Shown here piece by piece: positions 1-6,764 of a DNA stretch of 6,877 bases. Source of the stretch: Candidatus Delongbacteria bacterium (lineage in GTDB: Bacteria; Bacteroidota; Bacteroidia; Bacteroidales; ML635J-15); NCBI GenBank assembly GCA_027858215.1, contig JAQIDD010000250.1:1-6877 (forward strand), given 5' to 3'. Every line of letters starts with the position of its first letter. Within the stretch, counting starts at the first letter, position 1. A model generated the notes under the pieces. It was given only the letters and a program-made list of their open reading frames with translations. It was not told the origin of the DNA and did not search any database. A program made the position numbers and the translations under genes.

Positions 1-469
1 CAAGGTATCCCGGGCCGTTACCACCAAAACTTTGTTGTAAGCGTTGACGTAAAAAACCCGAAATACGGTCGGTTTCAATTTGAGAATCACCGTAATGCAT
101 TATGCGTATCGGATGACTATTTCTGACAGATGTTTCAAGGTTTTTGAAAAAATCATAAAGGTCTTGTTGTCCAATGTCTGTATATTCAAGGGGATATTCA
201 GACGCAGCAAGTATTTCAGCATCCGCTCTAACTGTGTCCGCAATAGCAGAAGTATCAGCCCGGGTGGTATCTACCCTTAATTGCCTTCTGATGATATTGT
301 CAATGTTGGCATATTCGATTTTTTTAGGGTGAAGAAATTCCCTTAATGATGGAAATGTCAATTCCACTGATCCAATTTTTATGCCCTCTTTCGGGAAAAA
401 ATAAGCCAGCACAGCAAGCATGATAAGCACGGCAAAAAGAAAGCCCACTATGTGTTTTGGTTTTATCAT
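1..469 (-). CDS. SGNH/GDSL-type hydrolase, membrane-anchored (partial, C-terminus beyond the left edge)
   Basis: The first 156 codons of a minus-strand gene are present and open to the window edge. Residues 7-25 form a hydrophobic segment after a short basic start (MIKPK), which fits a signal anchor or uncleaved signal peptide, so the enzyme should act in the periplasm. After a linker of about 90 residues comes IRIMHYGDSQIETDRI (121-136), with the GDS block-I motif and presumed nucleophile Ser129, then FGGNGPGY (148-155). This wording is typical of Bacteroidota SGNH proteins that are often found with MBOAT acyltransferases (recalled, not checked). The catalytic Asp/His block lies outside the window. 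Its ATG overlaps the TGA of the upstream LysM gene (ATGA, 466-469), so the two are very likely translationally coupled. An esterase or O-acyltransferase acting on a cell-wall glycan is inferred; the substrate is unknown. Confidence 0.85.
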   Translation of the reverse strand, partial: MIKPKHIVGFLFAVLIMLAVLAYFFPKEGIKIGSVELTFPSLREFLHPKKIEYANIDNIIRRQLRVDTTRADTSAIADTVRADAEILAASEYPLEYTDIGQQDLYDFFKNLETSVRNSHPIRIMHYGDSQIETDRISGFLRQRLQQSFGGNGPGYL

Positions 470-2067
470 TTGCTACCCCGCTGTTTTTTGATTTTGAGTT
501 TTTGCCCCGGCCTGAGATCATGAGGACTGATATTGTTCCACCGCAAAATATCCTGGTCGCTGATACCGGGGTATTGTTTGGCGATTTGCCATGGGTTGTC
601 TCCTCGTTTTACCGTGTATAAAATGTAGGTGCCCTGTTTTAAGTTTCCCCTTATTCGCTCTTTTTGTGATGTGTTGCTTACCAGCTTGCCTTCACGTGCC
701 TGTTTTTCTGTAAAACTCATTGATTCAAGTGCGGTATAGTGGTTTTTTTTGTCTTTCAGTACATACACCACAATGGTTTGTCCTGCCCGGATAAAATTAC
801 CATGGATGTTATTCCAGTACCGGATGTTGGAAACAGGAGTGTCAAACCATTCGGAGAGAAAACCTATGTTATCACCGCTTTTAATGGTGTAACTGACCGG
901 CACATAGTCATCGTCGGGGATGTTTTTTTTCCGTGACCCATTTGCCAGGTTATCTTCTGGTTTCGGCCTGCTGAAATAAAAACTGTCGCGATGATGATAC
1001 ATGCTGTCTTCGTTGGTCATAAAAAGTTCTGACATATCCTGTGGGAGATACAGCGGTAAATTGTTGTCCGGTGTAGCAGGTACTATGGATTGTGGGTATC
1101 CCGGATTGAATTTTTCCAGTAATTTTTCATCAATACCGGTTAAAGCAGATACCTGTCCAAAGTGCAACTTATGCTGGACCAAAACGGTATCTTTTGGTGC
1201 CTCAACCTTTATGGATGCCGGTTTAATCCCGAATTCGCCGGGATTTTCAATGATGATGTTCATGGCTGTGAAAGCATGGTAAATATCAGCTTCCTGAACT
1301 GGAAGCTTTTTAAAAACAGCTTTTAGGTCACCGGGATTGCCTGTGTCTTTTATGGCCTTGTTTACAGCACAAGGTCCACAACTCCATGCTGCAATGGCCA
1401 ATGGCCACTGTTCATATTGCCGGTAAAAATCCTTAAGCATTTTTGCAGCGGCTATGGTTGAGCGGGATGTTTCCCGTCGTTCATCCAGATATTCAGTTAC
1501 CCTGAGATCATAAAGCCTTGCGGTGCTGTATTTGAATTGCCATAAACCAACAGCTCCTGAAGCAGAAACATAATCCGGGTGCATGCCTGATGACACCAGT
1601 GGCAGATAACCCAATTCGGGAGGCATTGAATCCGCTTGAAAAAAGGTGGCATATTGTTCTTTTTGTTGTTCTGCCAACGCCAATAAGACTGCTGTTTCAT
1701 CAGGATGTTCATAAGCATAAAAGAACAGAAATGCCATGGTTTTTTCAGCATTGACAATGCTTATCCCAGGGGAAAACTTTTCTAAAATCGGGGTAATATC
1801 TGTCAAAGATGGCCAGAGGTGAGGTAACGCAATGTTATGATTGATTTCCTTTTCAGGTTTGTAATGCTTGCTCAGTGCCCGGAGTTGGTTCTCAAATTTG
1901 GCTTGTGTTTCAGGAGTTAACGTGGGATATGATTGTTGTGCGTGTACTGATAAAACCATCAATGATGTTAAAACAAGCAAAATAAATGAGAAGCCGATTT
2001 TATCCCATACGCCATTCAAGGAAAATCCAGGCAGTACATTATTATGTTTTTTACGCTTCAACGGCAC
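466..2067 (-). CDS. Secreted lytic-transglycosylase-like (SLT/MltD-type) protein with two LysM domains, probably catalytically inactive
   Basis: The product is 533 residues. A basic N-terminus and hydrophobic run (about 25-41) end in SVHAQQ, a signal peptide. An SLT domain spans about 145-280: LPLVSSGMHP (155-164), SGAVGLWQF (170-178), DERRETSRSTIAAA (195-208) and AAWSCGPCAVNKAI (226-239). In active family-1 enzymes the first motif reads LPLxESxxxP and its Glu is the acid/base; here that place is Ser159 (codon TCA). The usual AYNxGPG reads AWSCGPC. Residues 296-342 form a middle domain common in Bacteroidota relatives. LysM domains lie at 393-436 and 484-527 and should bind peptidoglycan. The likeliest start is GTG; the nearby ATG at 2069 is out of frame. 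TTG starts at codons 3 or 17 are possible, and the latter would give a more normal signal peptide. It lies 50 bp after glyQS with no clear terminator between them and overlaps the SGNH gene. Its role is likely to bind glycan strands and guide a partner, not to cleave. Confidence 0.9.
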   Translation of the reverse strand: MPLKRKKHNNVLPGFSLNGVWDKIGFSFILLVLTSLMVLSVHAQQSYPTLTPETQAKFENQLRALSKHYKPEKEINHNIALPHLWPSLTDITPILEKFSPGISIVNAEKTMAFLFFYAYEHPDETAVLLALAEQQKEQYATFFQADSMPPELGYLPLVSSGMHPDYVSASGAVGLWQFKYSTARLYDLRVTEYLDERRETSRSTIAAAKMLKDFYRQYEQWPLAIAAWSCGPCAVNKAIKDTGNPGDLKAVFKKLPVQEADIYHAFTAMNIIIENPGEFGIKPASIKVEAPKDTVLVQHKLHFGQVSALTGIDEKLLEKFNPGYPQSIVPATPDNNLPLYLPQDMSELFMTNEDSMYHHRDSFYFSRPKPEDNLANGSRKKNIPDDDYVPVSYTIKSGDNIGFLSEWFDTPVSNIRYWNNIHGNFIRAGQTIVVYVLKDKKNHYTALESMSFTEKQAREGKLVSNTSQKERIRGNLKQGTYILYTVKRGDNPWQIAKQYPGISDQDILRWNNISPHDLRPGQKLKIKKQRGSK

Positions 2068-2117
2068 ATCAATATTTTGACATAATGGGCTGACATTAAA
2101 ACATTGACAAGCACTTG

Positions 2118-3644
2118 TTATATCTGTTTGAGCAACGTTTTCATGTTTACTTTTTGATTTACAATGTCGAAAATCTGTTCTGCGGGCACCCGTTCCTGTT
2201 TCATACTGTCACGTTCGCGTATTGTAACGGTGTTGTCGTCAAGGCTCTGGTGATCCACAGTTATACAGTAAGGCGTCCCAATGGCATCCTGACGGCGGTA
2301 TCTGCGTCCTATGCTGTCCTTTTCTTCGTAATAGCAGTTGAAATCATATTTGAGTTCATCCATGATTTTACCTGCAATTTCGGGCAAGCCGTCTTTTTTT
2401 ACCAGTGGCAATACAGCCACTTTATATGGAGCCAACGGAGCCGGTATTTTCATGACAATACGGGTCTCTTTTTCCAGTTTCTCTTCTGTATAGGCAGCGG
2501 AAAGCACCATAAGGAAAGTACGGTCGAGGCCAATAGAAGTTTCCACGACATAGGGAACATAGCTTTCTCCCCTTTCATTGTCATAATACTGTATTTTCTT
2601 TCCGGACATGTCCTGATGCCTGCCCAGGTCAAAATTAGTGCGTGAGTGAATGCCTTCCAATTCCTTAAATCCAAACGGGAAATCAAACTCAATATCATAA
2701 GCTGCCGATGCATAGTGGGCAAGTTTATCGTGTTCGTGCAATCTGAACAATGCATCATCGAATCCCAGAGCCTTGTGCCAGTTCATGCGTTTATCACGCC
2801 AGTAAGGAAACCATTCTTTTTCAGTGCCGGGCTGAACAAAATACTGCATTTCCATCTGTTCAAATTCCCGCATACGGAAAATAAACTGGCGGGCAACGAT
2901 TTCGTTTCTGAAGGCTTTCCCTATTTGGGCTATACCAAAAGGCAGGTTTAGCCGTCCAGTTTTCTGCACATTGAGGTAATTCACAAAAATCCCCTGGGCA
3001 GTTTCGGGACGGAGGTATATTTTAGCACCATCAACGGACCCCAGCTTGGTATCAAACATCAGGTTAAATTGCCGCACATCCGTCCAGTTACGTGAACCGG
3101 ATACAGGATCAGCTATTTCTTCATCCAGGATGATTTGTTTGAGTTCATCAAGGTCTTCGTTTTTCAAAGCTTCGATAAAACGTGAGCGAAGTTTTTCAAT
3201 TTTTCCGAGGTATTTTACAACACGGGGATGGGTGCTTACAAATTTTTCTTCATCAAAATCATCGCCGAAGCGCTTTCTGGCTTTGTTGATTTCTTTATCC
3301 ACCTTTTTTTGGATTTTGTCAAGCTGTTCTTCAATAAGCTCATCAGCACGGTAGCGTTTTTTGGAGTCTTTATTATCAATCAGCGGGTCGTTAAAGGCAT
3401 CCACATGGCCGGATGCTTTCCATACTTTGGGGTGCATAAATATTGCCGAATCCAGCCCTACAATGCTTTCCTGCATCTTTACCATGGCATCCCACCAGTA
3501 TTGTTTGATGTTGTTTTTCAATTCTACGCCGGTTTGGCCGTAGTCGTACACTGCACTTAATCCGTCGTATATGTCGCTGGATTGAAAAATAAAGCCGTAT
3601 TCTTTGGCATGTGAAATGATTTTACTGAAATTGTCTTGTGCCAT
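2118..3644 (-). CDS. glyQS: Glycyl-tRNA synthetase, single-chain (alpha2) class II type
   Basis: This 508-residue cytoplasmic enzyme charges tRNA-Gly with glycine using ATP. The N-terminal YDYGQTGVELKNNIKQYWW (33-51) corresponds to the motif 1 region. A charged insertion follows (about 85-185, including AFNDPLIDNKDSKKRYRADE), as in Bacteroides GlyRS. Next come YLRPETAQGIFVNY (210-223), motif 2 with FRNEIVARQFIFRMREFEQM (245-264), the glycine-pocket region GIHSRTNFDL (331-340) and motif 3 ETSIGLDRTFLMVL (368-381). The C-terminal anticodon-binding domain (about 404-500) contains GRRYRRQDAIGTPYC (446-460). All the expected motifs are present and the length is normal. The ATG at 3644 follows an A/T-rich leader, and a -7 promoter element lies about 30 bp upstream. 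It is probably the first gene of an operon with the LysM and SGNH genes. A T-box was not seen in the 148-bp upstream gap. Confidence 0.97.
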   Translation of the reverse strand: MAQDNFSKIISHAKEYGFIFQSSDIYDGLSAVYDYGQTGVELKNNIKQYWWDAMVKMQESIVGLDSAIFMHPKVWKASGHVDAFNDPLIDNKDSKKRYRADELIEEQLDKIQKKVDKEINKARKRFGDDFDEEKFVSTHPRVVKYLGKIEKLRSRFIEALKNEDLDELKQIILDEEIADPVSGSRNWTDVRQFNLMFDTKLGSVDGAKIYLRPETAQGIFVNYLNVQKTGRLNLPFGIAQIGKAFRNEIVARQFIFRMREFEQMEMQYFVQPGTEKEWFPYWRDKRMNWHKALGFDDALFRLHEHDKLAHYASAAYDIEFDFPFGFKELEGIHSRTNFDLGRHQDMSGKKIQYYDNERGESYVPYVVETSIGLDRTFLMVLSAAYTEEKLEKETRIVMKIPAPLAPYKVAVLPLVKKDGLPEIAGKIMDELKYDFNCYYEEKDSIGRRYRRQDAIGTPYCITVDHQSLDDNTVTIRERDSMKQERVPAEQIFDIVNQKVNMKTLLKQI

Positions 3645-3673
3645 CCTTATATTTATATTTTGAATTTAAGTGA

Positions 3674-3681
3674 CAAAGTTA
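3674..3681 (-). promoter_or_regulatory. Bacteroidota-type -7 promoter element for glyQS
   Basis: The minus strand reads TAACTTTG, a full match to the Bacteroidota -7 consensus TAnnTTTG. It would start transcription near 3667, giving a leader of about 20-25 nt before the ATG at 3644. No clear TTTG is seen at the -33 position, so the call rests on the -7 box and its position. Confidence 0.5.
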
Positions 3682-3792
3682 ATATAATGGATTAAATTTC
3701 ATCATATTCATTTTTTCAAATAACAGGAAAAGGAAAAGCCTATTATAGCTCAACTCCACAAGTAATAAATGCATAATGATTTCGGAATGCAA

Positions 3793-5580
3793 TCAATGAA
3801 ACTGCATTTTCTCCCCTTTATCCACGTTCACTTTTACAGCCCTGTCGCCACGGAAAACAGCTTCATACATTTTCTCTCCACGGTGACTGTAATACACTAC
3901 TTTGCCCTCTTTCATGCCGTTTTTGTAATTGATTTCTGATTTCAAACGTCCGTGGCCGTACCAGGTTTCCCATTTGCCATGAGGTTCGCCTTCGTCGTTG
4001 TATTCTTCCTGGCGCACCAGGTCACCGTGTTCATTGTACATTTTCCATGTTCCCACTTTCACCCCATGGTTGTATTCGCCTTCCATGCGAATTTTACCCT
4101 GCATTGAATATTTTTTGTATGTTCCGTGAAGTACGGGTTTTTTGTTGTACTCATAATGCTCAATGTCTTCTGATTCTTCTACAGGCTCCTGCATATAATT
4201 TTCAACCAGTTGTTTTTTTCCGTTGGGATACCAATACACTGCTTTTCCGGAATACAGGCCGTTTTCGTAATTTACTTCTGCTTTTTTAACGCCTGTTTCA
4301 TAATAACTTGTCCATGTCCCCTGCATCACACCGCCTGTATAATGTCCTTTCATTTTTAACTGGCCGTTTTCAAAATATTCTTTCCATTCGCCAATTTCTG
4401 TATCCATATCGTATTGCCCTTCACGAAAAACATTCCCGTTTTCGTAATAAATGGTGTAAACGCCGTGCCGTTTGTCATCTTTATAGTTGATTTTTTTCCA
4501 AACGGTGCCGTCATCATACCAGAATGTCCATTCGCCCTGCATTTTTCCCATCTCATAATGCCCCTGGTTACCTTTGTTTCCTGATGAACGATAATAAGTC
4601 CAGAGCTCGTGTTGCTTGTCATTTTTGAAGTGTCCTTCAATGTCCAGGGTACTGTCGCGATGAAACCATTTGGCTTCTCCTGATTTTTGACCATTATCAA
4701 AATGCATGATGGTTTCTGCCTGCCCGTTTTTGTAATATTTGGTTTGTTTGCCATGGCGTGTTCCCATGTTGTAATTGGTAAGGTTACGCAGCTTTCCGCT
4801 TTCGTAATAAAATTTCCATGTTCCATGCTTTTTCTCATCTTTCAACATGCCTTCCATCGCCAGGTTTCGATTGGGATACCACACTTTGTTCTCCCCGTTT
4901 TGATAATTGAGGATGGATTTTTTATTGCCGTCTATAAAAAATTCTGTCCAGGTGCCGGCGCGTTCTCCGGATTCAAATTTTCCTTTGGCTGCAAGGGTGC
5001 CGTTTTCGTGATAAAATTCCCATGTTCCGTTTTCCAGCCCATTTTTCACATTGCCTTCTTTTCTTTTTTGTCCATTTTCATAATAATCAACAAAACGGCC
5101 GTTACCATCTGTTACAATTTGCTTTCCATCTTTATTCCATGCATTAATATATTTTCGTGGTTCTGCATCAAAATTCAGGGTATAATGGATGTTGCCGTCA
5201 GGGAAATAATAGTTCCAGGTGCTGTCGCGCCGGTCATCTAAAAAATGGCCTTCTGTTTTGATATTTCCATTTTCATACCATTCTGTGTATGTTCCCATTT
5301 GTATGCCATCCCGGAAATTGCCTTCATTTTCTTTGTTGCCGTTTTCGTAATAGTAAATCAATTTCCCGTTTACCACGCCTTCGTTATAATCCGTTTCCTG
5401 GATAAGTTGTCCCTCTTTGTTGTAATACTTCCAACGGCCAAATTCAAGGCCAAGTTTCATCATGCCTTCACTTTGTACAGTGCCATCTTTATACTTGTAT
5501 GTTTTATCCTGATATTCCTGTCCAAAATTCAGCAATGGCAATAACATCAACCCAACAAAAATCAAATGCAGTTTTTTCAT
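3793..5580 (-). CDS. Secreted MORN/YwqK-type repeat protein, about 22 repeats
   Basis: The product is 595 residues from the ATG at 5580. The frame is open upstream to a TTG at 5604, but that codon lies inside the predicted -7 promoter box and would put a hydrophilic stretch before the signal peptide, so the ATG is preferred. Residues 1-20 (MKKLHLIFVGLMLLPLLNFG, then Gln21) are a signal peptide. The rest is about 22 tandem repeats of roughly 23-24 residues with consensus xxYYENGxLxxEGxYxxGxxxGxW, the MORN-variant repeat that databases label 'YwqK family antitoxin'; no toxin partner is seen here. Such repeats form beta-hairpin sheets. An acidic insert (about 463-481, MQEPVEESEDIEHYEYNKK) breaks the series before the last four repeats. 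There is no catalytic motif and no sorting domain at the C-terminus. Function is unknown; a periplasmic or surface binding or scaffold role is a guess. It is probably a single-gene unit. Confidence 0.9.
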   Translation of the reverse strand: MKKLHLIFVGLMLLPLLNFGQEYQDKTYKYKDGTVQSEGMMKLGLEFGRWKYYNKEGQLIQETDYNEGVVNGKLIYYYENGNKENEGNFRDGIQMGTYTEWYENGNIKTEGHFLDDRRDSTWNYYFPDGNIHYTLNFDAEPRKYINAWNKDGKQIVTDGNGRFVDYYENGQKRKEGNVKNGLENGTWEFYHENGTLAAKGKFESGERAGTWTEFFIDGNKKSILNYQNGENKVWYPNRNLAMEGMLKDEKKHGTWKFYYESGKLRNLTNYNMGTRHGKQTKYYKNGQAETIMHFDNGQKSGEAKWFHRDSTLDIEGHFKNDKQHELWTYYRSSGNKGNQGHYEMGKMQGEWTFWYDDGTVWKKINYKDDKRHGVYTIYYENGNVFREGQYDMDTEIGEWKEYFENGQLKMKGHYTGGVMQGTWTSYYETGVKKAEVNYENGLYSGKAVYWYPNGKKQLVENYMQEPVEESEDIEHYEYNKKPVLHGTYKKYSMQGKIRMEGEYNHGVKVGTWKMYNEHGDLVRQEEYNDEGEPHGKWETWYGHGRLKSEINYKNGMKEGKVVYYSHRGEKMYEAVFRGDRAVKVNVDKGEKMQFH

Positions 5581-5601
5581 CTTTCTAGATAATAATTTGT
5601 A

Positions 5602-5630
5602 CAAAACTAAATAAAATTACAGATTTCAAA
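5602..5630 (-). promoter_or_regulatory. Bacteroidota-type promoter for the MORN-repeat gene
   Basis: On the minus strand a TTTG (5627-5630, -33 element) is followed after 17 bp by TAGTTTTG (5602-5609), a full match to the -7 consensus TAnnTTTG. Transcription would begin near 5596, leaving a leader of about 15 nt before the ATG at 5580. The 17-bp spacing is at the short end of what is accepted for this phylum. Confidence 0.5.
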
Positions 5631-5823
5631 GTATTTGTTGATAACAACGTAAAAACTGAGAATGAATTTTACATATAGACGGTTTTTCCAGAATTGCAAC
5701 GCGGTACAATCCCAATACAGGGCATGGCAAATTTACCATTTAAAAGAATGGTTCTATTCCAATAAATGGTTGAGAGAATTAAAAGTTTGTGTTTTTAAAA
5801 AAAACTGAAAAAATCCAAAGTTC
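5631..5823. other. Intergenic stretch without a recognisable gene
   Basis: No coding frame or RNA gene is recognised in this A/T-rich stretch between the MORN promoter and the repeat element. The only structure seen is a small inverted repeat, ACCATT (5735-5740) and AATGGT (5747-5752) with a 6-nt loop, and a second AATGGTT copy just downstream. It may hold upstream control sites for the MORN gene, but nothing specific can be named. Confidence 0.6.
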
Positions 5824-5886
5824 ACCTGCCTGACGGCAAGGCAGGGCAGACAAGGACGCAGTGGCGCAAAGGTTTAAAAAGATTCA

Positions 5887-5898
5887 GGGCTAAAGCCC
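5887..5898. repeat. Short palindrome GGGCTAAAGCCC inside the repeat element
   Basis: GGGC and GCCC flank a TAAA loop. On the plus strand it is followed by ATTTTTT and on the minus strand by TGAATCTTTTT, so it could act as a weak terminator in either direction. It shares its CTAAAG-like centre with the larger hairpin at 5920-5945, which has CTGAAG. Confidence 0.6.
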
Positions 5899-5919
5899 AT
5901 TTTTTCGCTTATTTTTGCC

Positions 5920-5945
5920 TAACCCCGGCCTGAAGGTCGGGGTTA
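5920..5945. repeat. Strong 11-bp hairpin in the centre of the repeat element
   Basis: TAACCCCGGCC (5920-5930) pairs with GGTCGGGGTTA (5935-5945) around a TGAA loop. All 11 pairs form if one G-T (G-U) pair is counted. On the plus strand it is followed by AATAATTTTTG. It looks like a REP-type unit and may also stop transcription coming from the MBL gene. Confidence 0.75.
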
Positions 5946-6078
5946 AATAATTTTTGATAAGCGATTAACTCAACATTTTTCCCATTTCTCAGCGTCTTAG
6001 CGTCCCTGCCAACCGACAGGCAGGTCTGCAGTAATAGGCGGTAACAATTGTATGCACCTGAATAGTGACGAAGATTAT

Positions 6079-6113
6079 AAAACACCGGTTATATTTCTAT
6101 TGCTTTTCCGGTG
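6079..6113 (-). terminator. Possible rho-independent terminator overlapping the end of the MBL gene
   Basis: On the minus strand CACCGG (6108-6113) can pair with CCGGTG (6083-6088), which is followed by TTTTA. The loop is long (19 nt) and holds the last sense codons and the TAA stop, so the stem forms only after translation ends. The stem of 6 perfect pairs followed by a short U run is suggestive but weak. Confidence 0.4.
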
Positions 6114-6727
6114 CCTCCTTCAATGTATTTTTCAGGATACAGGGTTTTGAGCTCCTGAATGTGCAGTGTACAGTGAGTTGGGCAAATGAATTCAAGGTCT
6201 TTGAAGAGATGGTATTTGTCAAAACCGTGCAATCCGCCGAAGATGGCATACAATTTTCCAAATTGTGATGCCGTGTCAAGTATCAATTCCATGTCAGGAT
6301 GCGAACAACCAACCACCAGTACAAGACCTTTGGGTGTAGAAACCACCATGGCTTGTTCAATATTTTCCAATTCGCCGGTGGTAAATACGTTTTCATGGAT
6401 TTGCATCGGGTGGTCTGCAAAAACCACCTGCTTAACACCGTGTACACCTCGCAGGGATGGTGGCAGATAAATGTTTACATCATGGTTGTGATATAGAAAT
6501 TCAGACAATCCTCCAATATGGTCAAAATGATTGTGAGAGATAAAAACATCATCCACGGTGGATGGGGATAATCCCAGTTTTTTCATGTTGTTGATTAACA
6601 TGTAACCTTTTGTGCCGGCATCAAAAAGAATGTTTCTTTCCCCGGTTTCGACAAGTCATGAAAATCCCCAATCTGCTTCTAATTCCGGATTGAATAGGGT
6701 ATTGTCATATAAAATGGTAAGTTTCAT
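6089..6727 (-). CDS. MBL-fold metallohydrolase (DHPS-like, COG1237-type) with an in-frame UGA at codon 24
   Basis: Read from the ATG at 6727 with the UGA (6656-6658) decoded, the product is 212 residues. The start has a Shine-Dalgarno sequence, and the first strands fit the family: KLTILYDNT (2-10), DWGFS-UGA-LVETGERNILFDAG (19-38). The metal motif follows as SHNHFDHIGG (64-73, His65, His67, Asp69, His70), then GCSHPD (140-145, His143), GGLHGF (164-169) and CPTHCT (182-187, His185), and the end ...EGGTGKAIEI. Metal ligands and C-terminus look intact. A start at the internal ATG (6601) would lose the first two beta strands and is unlikely to fold. From memory, relatives often read WGFSCLVE, which would put UGA in place of Cys; others have Leu or Ala there. 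It may be a selenoprotein, use readthrough (UGA followed by C is leaky), or be a gene with a recent nonsense mutation. Its substrate is unknown. It stands alone, with repeats on both sides. Confidence 0.75.
6615..6645 (-). other. RNA hairpin just downstream of the in-frame UGA (SECIS-like candidate)
   Basis: In the MBL mRNA, positions +11 to +41 after the UGA fold as CCGG/CCGG, two G-U pairs, then AAAGAA/UUCUUU around an ACA loop, with GAUG bulged on the 3' side: 12 pairs in all. The distance from UGA to the loop (about 22 nt) fits bacterial SECIS elements. The usual G in the apical loop is missing unless the top three pairs open, which gives a loop beginning with G. Confidence 0.4.
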
Positions 6728-6732
6728 GACAT

Positions 6733-6738
6733 TCACCT
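6733..6738 (-). promoter_or_regulatory. Shine-Dalgarno sequence of the MBL gene
   Basis: The minus strand reads AGGTGA, 5 nt before the ATG at 6727. It fixes this upstream ATG as the true start, so the UGA lies inside the gene and not ahead of it. The other genes in the window have no comparable site. Confidence 0.65.
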
Positions 6739-6764
6739 AATTTACAACGATAAAAATACTAAAT

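Larger units (their letters stand above)
5824..6025. repeat. About 202-bp non-coding element with imperfect terminal inverted repeats (MITE- or REP/BIME-like)
   Basis: The left end ACCTGCCTGACGG (5824-5836) returns inverted at the right end (6013-6025) with 12 of 13 bases matching. The similarity continues inward as GGCAGG (5840-5845 versus 6005-6010 inverted) and GACGC (5855-5859 versus 6000-6004 inverted), then more loosely. Each end can fold on itself: CCTGCC 5825-5830 with GGCAGG 5840-5845, and CCTGCC 6005-6010 with GGCAGG 6019-6024. Two more palindromes lie inside (5887-5898 and 5920-5945). No ORF is seen inside and no clear target-site duplication at the borders. Similar C/G-rich palindromes recur in Bacteroidota genomes (from memory). 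It is probably mobilised in trans; the transposase is not in the window. Confidence 0.7.

Noticed and set aside
324..521. A 65-codon minus-strand frame across the LysM/SGNH junction
   Set aside because: It lies in a different frame from both overlapping genes, whose products show clear family motifs.
2115..2645. A 176-codon plus-strand frame opposite glyQS
   Set aside because: It is antisense to a certain gene and its residue make-up is that of a shadow frame, with no known motif.
4687..5241. A 184-codon plus-strand frame opposite the MORN gene
   Set aside because: The repeated coding pattern of the MORN gene keeps stops out of the antisense frame; the product is a low-complexity shadow.
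3793..5580. Reading the YwqK-like gene as an antitoxin
   Set aside because: The label comes from repeat similarity. The protein has a signal peptide, about 22 repeats and no toxin gene beside it.
5887..5945. CRISPR array or tRNA gene in the gene-poor stretch
   Set aside because: The palindromes are not evenly spaced direct repeats with spacers, and no cloverleaf can be formed.
6656..6658. UGA reassigned to an amino acid throughout the genome
   Set aside because: The LysM gene (466) and MORN gene (3793) end naturally at TGA, and Trp is read from TGG.
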